A program made the position numbers and the translations under genes. Under the pieces are notes generated by a model that ran no database searches, was not told the origin of the DNA, and worked only from the letters and a program-made list of their open reading frames with translations. 15,555 nucleotides of DNA from Chloromonas sp. AAM2 (Eukaryota > Chlorophyta > Chlorophyceae > Chlamydomonadales > Chlamydomonadaceae): positions 9,136 through 24,690 of the forward strand of contig QAXH01006399.1 of NCBI GenBank assembly GCA_004335635.1, given 5' to 3'. Of this stretch, positions 9,389 through 15,555 are shown piece after piece; position 1 is the stretch's first letter; each line of letters starts with the position of its first letter.

Positions 9389-9394
9389 TGCGAG
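8811..9394. other. 5' region of the coiled-coil gene (two small predicted exons and introns, or promoter)
   Basis: In the preferred model this interval holds exons 9388-9344 and 9254-9150, with donors GTAAGG and GTAAAT and acceptors GTGCAG and ATGCAG, and the start of a 416-nt intron. In the alternative, the gene starts at ATG 8811-8809 and this interval is a promoter shared with the flavodiiron gene. No convincing TATA box or other promoter element was found. Confidence 0.35.
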
Positions 9395-9499
9395 ATGTTT
9401 CAAACGCGATGCGGGCTAACAATACGCGGGCGAGCCCGGAAGCTCGGATTGCTGCAATTGCACGCTTATGAACACACGAACGTTCTGCGCAGTTGCAAG
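9395..9499 (+). CDS. tentative first exon of the flavodiiron gene
   Basis: ATG at 9395 opens 35 codons (MFQTRCGLTIRGRARK...) ending in phase 0 at a GTAAAC donor (9500). Spliced to 10048 it would give a basic N-terminal extension that could serve as a chloroplast transit peptide. The weakness is that this ATG lies 7 bp from the predicted antisense start at 9388, so the two first exons would sit inside each other's 5' UTRs. One of the two starts is probably wrong. Positions 9500-10047 show nothing else I can support. Confidence 0.25.
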
Positions 9500-10047
9500 G
9501 TAAACAAAAGGAGCTTCTTCAGAAGAAAACGACTCCAGGACGGTTTCACCAAAACCCCAGGAAATCTGTGTTCAGGCCGATGCCGTGATCAACCTGTTAC
9601 AGCGACGACAAGTTAAGACACCTATTGCCTCCGCCACTGTCTGCCAAACATTTCTGTGCTTATCCACGATGATGCTGAAGGGCCAGGGCGTAAAAGGCTG
9701 CACAAAAGGGAGAGGAGTGCAGGTGGGAGACGATGTTCGCATCGCACTCACAAGTGATCATAAATTGCTACAACAGGGGTTCATGTGGTAGTGGCGAGGA
9801 CCAACGTTGCTGACGCAGGCACCAGTGAACCGCACATTCACCAAGGCATACCGTACAGGCGCCCGTACACAAGCTGTAGTGGTAAGCAGAGCCTGCTCCC
9901 CACTACAGCTCTGGCTTCACACCATGAGGGTGTCTGTGGAGGGTCTGCAGTCCTGAAGCCGTTCCGACTCTGCTTGCTGCCTTTGCTCAGACTCTAGCAC
10001 CCTGTAGTATGTGGTAGCAGTGACGCTTCGTTCAGCCGTGATTGCAG

Positions 10048-13000
10048 GCCCCAGCACCCACCAGCACCAGCCTACCAACCTCGGCCATCCTTTCCGACAT
10101 TGCTCACTGGAACGGAGACAAAAGGCTGCAAACACAGGCAAGCATGGCTGATTATGGGACCAGCATTGTTACAGGTCCAGGTATGCCAGACAGAACAATG
10201 ACAATGCCGTGGTTGCTACGTATTCTCCAGAGATGGCGCTGCTGCTATCGTAACACAGCAGACCGGCCAAGCTTGTGCGCATTGGAATTGGGAGTCGCAC
10301 AAGAACTGTCCCAGGACTGGCATGCATCCTTTTTGAATGCACGTGGCCGTGCTGCTGACATGAGACATGCATGGGCTTAGCCTGCCGCTTTGACCGAATC
10401 TCTGCGAGCGTCTTTGAAGGTGCAATCTTGCACGCCAGCTCCTTCATGCAAGCAAATCCAACGCCAATCACATTCCACATGGTTGATTGTGCATGGTTGT
10501 GTGGGACATGAATTGTGCTCAATGTGAAGTCAATATCATTGCCTGTGTCACTGCTGCGCAGGTGCTGCCTCTTGCTGCTGACACCGTGAGCATTCGATCG
10601 CTGGACTGGGACCGCGACAGATTTGACATTGAGTTTGGGTTGGAGAACGGCACCACCTACAACTCTTACCTTATCTTTGGTGATAAGGTAGCGCTTGTGG
10701 ACGCCAGCCATGAGAAGTTCCATGACCTGTACTTGGATGCACTGGACAAGCAGCTCAAGGCAGCGGGTGAGAGACTGGGCGAGGGGAAACAGGAGCACTG
10801 AGCGAGGGGAAACAGGAGGGGTCGGCTTCTACACTGGTCAGTGGGGTCAGGATGGGCCAGCACGCCATGGTTTGCCGCAGACTGGTGACAGAAACCGCGG
10901 GTCAAAACTGGGCAATCAAATTGAGGGCCGATCAGTCATGCGCAGGTCATTCACATTTCACATTTTGCTGCCGATCCATGTGACCAACAGCACGGGTGGT
11001 GCACGCTCTTATGCTGTGTCATGCTGACGCCAAGACCATCTGCAGATCTTGGTGTGTCCGTGTACAGCAGCACGCCAGAAGCACTGCGACCGGTGTGTGC
11101 ATGCAGGCCGCGATAAGATTGATTACATCTTCGTGAGCCACACGGAGCCCGACCACAGCTTCCTGATCCCCCATGTGCTGGACAAGCACCCGGACGCGGT
11201 GGTGTGCGGCTCCAAGGTCTGCCTCATGTTCCTGCAGGGCCTCACACACAGGTGGGACAAGGGCAGGCGGCGGCAGGGGAACGGGCCTCGAGATGATGGC
11301 ATTGGGTTGGGCACAGGCCCACCAGGCCAGAGGTACCCGAGGTACAGAGGCACCAATCAGGATCAAGACATGCAAGAGGCCTACTTGGTCGCACATTCTC
11401 TGATCGCCCTCCTGGTCCGTTCACACATCGTGGTTTACCAGGAAAGGAGGTGTGGTGTGGTCCTGGCACGACCTGTTTACGTGCCTATGACTGTACATGG
11501 ACAGCGCAGGCCCATGCCTGCCCCTTGAACCCTTGTTGCTCGCAGGCCCTTCAAGAGCCAGCAGGTCAAGGGCGGGGACAAGATCGATCTGGGCCAGGGG
11601 CACGTCATGGAGTTCGTCATGGCGCCCAACCTGCACTGGTGAGACCTGAACCACACACAGTGTAGGGCTGCCCCGATTCACTGTGCTTGGCCGGCCCCGC
11701 ATCCGCCCTACCATTTCACTGACCCCAAAGCAGCACTGCCCTAGAGCGTGATTACCCTATGAGTCAAGACAGTCATTGTAAAGATTGAGATGCGATGGAC
11801 AGTACCAGTTAGCCAATGCTGGCAAGACAGCTAAATGTTATGACTTTGACTTGGGTTTGGCCTCGCATGTAAACAAGGGGTGGGCAGCAGGATGCACTCG
11901 GCTCGGAAGTGTAGCAAACAGAACCGGCATCAAAGGCGGCCTCTGCTGTCCCTCTGGCTGCAGGCCTGACACCATGTTCTCGTACGACCACGGCACCAAC
12001 GTCATGTACACGTGTGACGCCTTCGGCCTGCACTACTGCTCAGAGGACCCCTTCGACGTGGACCTCAAGGCGATCATGCCTCACTACAGGTACAGAAGGG
12101 GCTGGGCATACAGTCCACAACCAGCACCACAGTAGACCACAGCGTGCACAAACACAAAAAGTGTATGTTTGTGTTGCATATAGATTGACCACGCATTGTA
12201 GGCACCGATTCCGCAGCATTGCCTTTCACGCGCTGTGGCGTCATCCCCACCGTTGCCTGCTCCACAGGCCCTGGCTACGCAAAGCCGCCTTGGTCATCCA
12301 TCCTTTCTGGCCCAGTGCAGATGCTGGTTGTGCTCGACCCAGTGCACCTGTACAGCTCTGACACCTTATACAATGTCTCTCATATCCCCCCTGCCCTTTC
12401 CTCAGATTCTACTACGACTGCCTGATGAAGCCCAACGCCAAGAGCGTGACCACTGCGCTGCGCAAGGTCAAGGACCTGCCCTACAGCATCATCGCCAACG
12501 GACATGGGCCTATTCTCAAGTAAGCCATAGGAGGGACCTGTCAGTGTTTCGGCTTGAATCCCCCGCTTGTTCACCAGCACATGCCACCCCGCAGGCGTGT
12601 TACAAGTCGCTGTGCGCTGTGCCCCATACCTTGCACAACGGCCCGCGCCACTGGTACCTTTTGTACCGTATCACAAGTTGCTGTAGCTGACTGGTGCGCC
12701 TGTCAAGATGCCCAACCTCACAGCATGGTTCGCATTACCGGCACCTTAATTCCATGCAGGTTGGCTGTGCAGCCTGACTTTTCAACCTTGTGGGCACACC
12801 CTTTCATCGTGCAGGTTCAATGTGCCGGAGCTGCTGGGTGACTACAACCGGTGGAGCTCCGACATGGCCAAGGCCGTGACCAGCGTGCTGGTGCTCTACT
12901 CGTCAGAGTACGGCTTCAGCGACAGGCTCAGCCAGACACTCGCCAGGGGCATCACCAAGGCGGGAGTGCAGGTCAGTGGGCCAAGTGTGGGCTGCACTGC

Positions 13001-14769
13001 TGTGACTATGCGTCACGCAGTAGTCTGCTCCTTGCCACATGGAGATGTAGCCATACATATGCCCACATCGATTGAGGGGTTCCAACCTCTGTGGTAGTGG
13101 GCGACGAGTTGGTGTGCCCTTCTTGCATGCGAGCTCTGCCTTATATTGTCTTCCCTTGCCCTGTCCTGTTTGTTACTCCTTAGATAGGTAGTTGCTCCTT
13201 ACTTGTTCTTGGCCCCCTGCCCTGCCCTGCCCAATTTTTGCTCAGACCAATCGCACGTCAGTGCTTCTTGCGTGCGATCTCTGCAACTGACCTTCTTTCC
13301 CTGCCCTGTGTCTGTGTGTCTCTCCAGACTGAGATGATGGACCTGTTGAGCGCCGACCCCCAGGACCTGGTAGCGGCCGTGGGTCGCAGCAAGGGCGTGG
13401 TGCTCATGTGCCCGCCGCAGACCAGCAACGAGGCGCGCACCGGCCTGGCAGCCATGACGTCAGCGCTCAAGTCAGGGGCTAAGGTCAGGAAATCGGAACA
13501 GTAGGAAAGTGCAGCTGCAGGGTGGTTCACAGGGCAGGACAGGCCTGCCATCAGCCTCGTTCAGGATGGCTCGGGATTGGATCTGGTGCATGCTCGGGGG
13601 TTCGCTGTCAGCAGGCGTGTGCCTACAGCCTGCCTGTTCAAGGCAAGACTCTTTGAGCAGTCGTGTAGCAGCTGCTGCACACGTAACGGTGTGCACTCTT
13701 GCCGCATACTCGACTGGGATGCTGACTGGATGCAGGTGAGCATGGTCTTGCACTGTTTGCCCGCTGCAGGTGCTGGTGGCTGAGAGCTATGGCGGTTCTG
13801 ACGAGTCCGTTGACATGCTTGCATCAGGGCTGGTGGACGCGGGCGCTGAGCTGGCGGTGCCGCCCCTCAGGGTGAAGGAGCTGCCGCAGCAGGCGCTGTA
13901 CCAACAGTTCGAAGAGGCAGGTCAGTGACAGTGGAACAAACAAGGAAGTCGCAGAGGCCGGCAGAAAGGAGGCCGATCAGGGGGTCAGATTGTCTGGCAT
14001 GCTGAAACAGTAGAACAGTTCAAGCCTGTGATGGGGAAGGCGGGGGAAGAAGGATGGTGGTGAAAGGGGCACTGCCAGTGGCGAGACTGCCAGTGGCGAG
14101 AGTGTCAGTAAATGCACAACGGCGTAAATGAAAGATTGGCAATCCTTGCAGAGCAGCAGATGAAAGCAAGGCAGTCCAGTTTAATACGTTCACAGTAAAC
14201 GCTGCCCTCTGATTGCGCGTGCCTGTGCTCCAGGCACTGACTTGGCCCAGGCGCTGACCCAGAAGGACGTGATCAGCCGCAAGAAGGCCGCCATGCTCCC
14301 CTCCGTGGCCAAGGCACTGGCCAGGGTCAGCGGGGGGCTGTACGTGGTCACAGCGGCGCACAACAACGCACGCTCGGCCATGATCGCCAGCTGGGTGTCG
14401 CAGGTGCGGTGCCCGACTCACACGCACTGGGGCAGGAACCGTGAGCAGGTCCCAGTCATAGGCTTGCAAGCAGCAGCTTGCTTGCATGCATTGCTTATGG
14501 AACAGCGGGGTGCAGTTCGTTCTCGCTTGTCGAACTAGTGACAGCTGCAGAGAGCTATCAGGGTTTCCCAGCATCCTTGCTTTGATTGTGGGGTCAGTTT
14601 TGCTGTTTCTTGCCAATGTCGGATACGGTCGTGGAGATGACAGGTAGCGCTTGTGCTTGGCAGAGACCTGACAGCTTGATTGTTCTATTGCTGCTTGCAG
14701 GCCAGCTTTGAGCCGCTGGGCCTGACCATCGCTGTGGCCAAGGACCGGGCCATCGAGTCCCTCATGCAG
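10048..14769 (+). CDS. FLVB: chloroplast flavodiiron protein, FLVB/Flv3-like (partial at both ends)
   Basis: Predicted exons are 10048-10137 (tentative), 10562-10766, 11107-11251, 11546-11638, 11964-12089, 12406-12519, 12815-12971, 13328-13483, 13770-13920, 14234-14403 and 14701-14769, all phase-consistent (492 residues visible). The metallo-beta-lactamase domain begins near IRSLDWDRDRFDIEFG and has every canonical diiron ligand: HTEPDH (His110, Glu112, Asp114, His115), His177 in NLHWPD, Asp196 in TCDAFG and His253 in NGHGP. The flavodoxin-like FMN domain spans about 281-412 (LVLYSSEYGFSDRLSQ), followed by the start of the flavin-reductase domain (SGGLYVVT, ASWVSQASFEPLGLTIAVAK). This three-domain layout is specific to photosynthetic flavodiiron proteins, which reduce O2 to water downstream of photosystem I in the stroma and protect it in fluctuating light, normally as an FLVA/FLVB pair. 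Complete ligands favour FLVB over FLVA, whose ligands are altered. About 100 C-terminal residues lie beyond the window. Confidence 0.92.
10779..10818. repeat. tandem duplication, 23-bp period, just after a splice donor
   Basis: The 17-mer GCGAGGGGAAACAGGAG occurs at 10779-10795 and 10802-10818. The pair starts 12 nt after the 5' splice site at 10767 in the first firm intron of the flavodiiron gene. Confidence 0.85.
14071..14100. repeat. exact 15-bp tandem duplication in an intron
   Basis: ACTGCCAGTGGCGAG occurs twice head to tail (14071-14085, 14086-14100) in the flavodiiron intron 13921-14233. It is a small local duplication with no evident function. Confidence 0.85.
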
Positions 14770-15555
14770 GTGGGATGGGCCATGGTGCTGCACTTGGAAT
14801 ACGTCGTAAGGCCAATGGCCGTGCATCCAATCACGGCCTGACTTGCGCACACCTTTGTTGCAAGGCTAAGGGGGCGGTCACATGTGGCAAATTTGGATCC
14901 ACAGTTGAAATCATGATCTGGGTTCGAAATGGAGGGCGGAGCGAGGTTTGCTTGGGTCTTGATTTGGGTAGGGCCCACACCAAGGACATGTCCGTTTGAC
15001 TTGAAACTTTGGCCACGTGCCTCCAATGGACCAAGACGAGACCCCAGACCCTGACCATCGCTGTACACGGCCAATTACGGTATATGGATACACACTCTCG
15101 CCATGTCTATCACTACTGCCGCCAAGGCCCCTGCCAAGGCTGCTGGCCAGAGGGATAGCTCTGCCAGCCACCGACCCAAAACCCTTTGAAGGACTGCCAT
15201 TACCAGAAAGCCGCCCCCCCGCACGCAGTTCCAACCACAAGTGTTGCCTTGTGCTGTGGTGCACATACCAAGGCATGCGTGCTAGGAACCCCATGCAACG
15301 TCAATCCTAGCTGTTGTCTTGTTGGCTGTTCTGTCGTGGGCTAAACAGCGTTTGGACACCTGGTCCCAATCGCAAATCTGCCTGCCCAAATTATTGTGTG
15401 ACCCAACAGTAGGACCGCTGGCAACTTTGGGTCCGAATTCGGGCCTTATCTGCCGCCTCTCACCCCTACTTATCATCCAAATTCGAACCTGTGGCCTCAC
15501 TGTCTGCTGGTCAGTGTATGGGCGCACACTGAGCTATGACCCTCACAACGTGCTG
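14770..15555. other. non-coding tail of the window, probably a long flavodiiron intron
   Basis: After the donor at 14770 I find no exon continuing the flavin-reductase domain before the window ends. The intron is therefore at least 786 nt, longer than the others in this gene, or a very short exon was missed. The stretch contains tRNA-like promoter boxes (15479-15536, minus) and no supportable protein-coding frame. Confidence 0.5.
15479..15545 (-). repeat. tRNA-like sequence with Pol III A and B boxes, possible SINE head
   Basis: On the minus strand, TAGCTCAGTGT (15536-15526) matches the A box of tRNA genes and GGTTCGAATTT (15489-15479) closely matches the B box, 47 nt apart start to start, as in a tRNA. 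CACTG and CAGTG between them can pair as an anticodon-like stem, but the loop has nine bases, and the T stem and acceptor stem do not pair. An intact tRNA is therefore excluded. A tRNA-derived SINE or a decayed tRNA copy fits. The body of such a SINE would run leftwards and I cannot define its end. Confidence 0.4.

Noticed and set aside
14721..15064. 15-base repeat CCTGACCATCGCTGT in the last exon (14721) and downstream (15050)
   Set aside because: There is no similarity beyond the 15 bases and no splice-bounded exon at the second copy. It is probably chance.
15017..15310. Plus-strand open frame of 97 codons near the right end
   Set aside because: Pro/Arg-rich composition with no flavin-reductase continuation and no splice support. 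Treated as intronic.

Overview
The window looks like nuclear DNA from an intron-rich green alga (Chlorophyta, most likely a chlorophycean). Evidence for this: every recognisable protein is cut into short exons (29-244 nt) by GT-AG introns, one gene is an oxygenic-photosynthesis flavodiiron protein carrying a plastid-type N-terminal extension, introns hold minisatellites, and the chlorophyte-type polyadenylation motif TGTAA sits where two genes converge. No bacterial operon, phage or plasmid feature is visible. All exon models were spliced by hand from splice sites, reading phase and family resemblance, so the flavodiiron and hydrolase exons are firm and the others are predictions.

Layout. (1) 267-3829, plus strand: an alpha/beta-hydrolase of the epoxide-hydrolase family in nine visible exons, with its 5' end off the left edge. 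Introns carry a 37-bp minisatellite (1-161) and a 34/35-bp minisatellite (1277-1490) whose first unit begins at a 5' splice site. (2) 3830-about 5320: two 3' UTRs in tail-to-tail arrangement, with TGTAA at 4502 (plus) and at 4603-4599 (minus). (3) 9388-5321, minus strand: an unrecognised coiled-coil protein in ten predicted exons, with an acid-free, Arg/Ser/Thr-rich N-terminus resembling an organelle transit peptide and a possible C-terminal membrane helix. One intron contains a complete 465-bp non-autonomous DNA transposon (MITE, 6178-6642) with 25-bp inverted repeats, a TA target duplication and three E2F-like octamers. (4) about 10048-14769, plus strand: a chloroplast flavodiiron protein with all canonical diiron ligands (FLVB/Flv3-like), with metallo-beta-lactamase, flavodoxin and flavin-reductase domains. 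Its C-terminus is beyond the right edge. (5) 14770-15555: non-coding DNA, probably an intron, ending in a tRNA-like sequence that may be a SINE head.

The genes look functionally independent. The flavodiiron protein would act as an electron valve reducing O2 at photosystem I. The hydrolase is probably a detoxification or lipid-oxidation enzyme. The most interesting novel-looking items are the E2F-motif-bearing MITE, the minisatellite seeded at a splice donor, and the unassigned coiled-coil protein.
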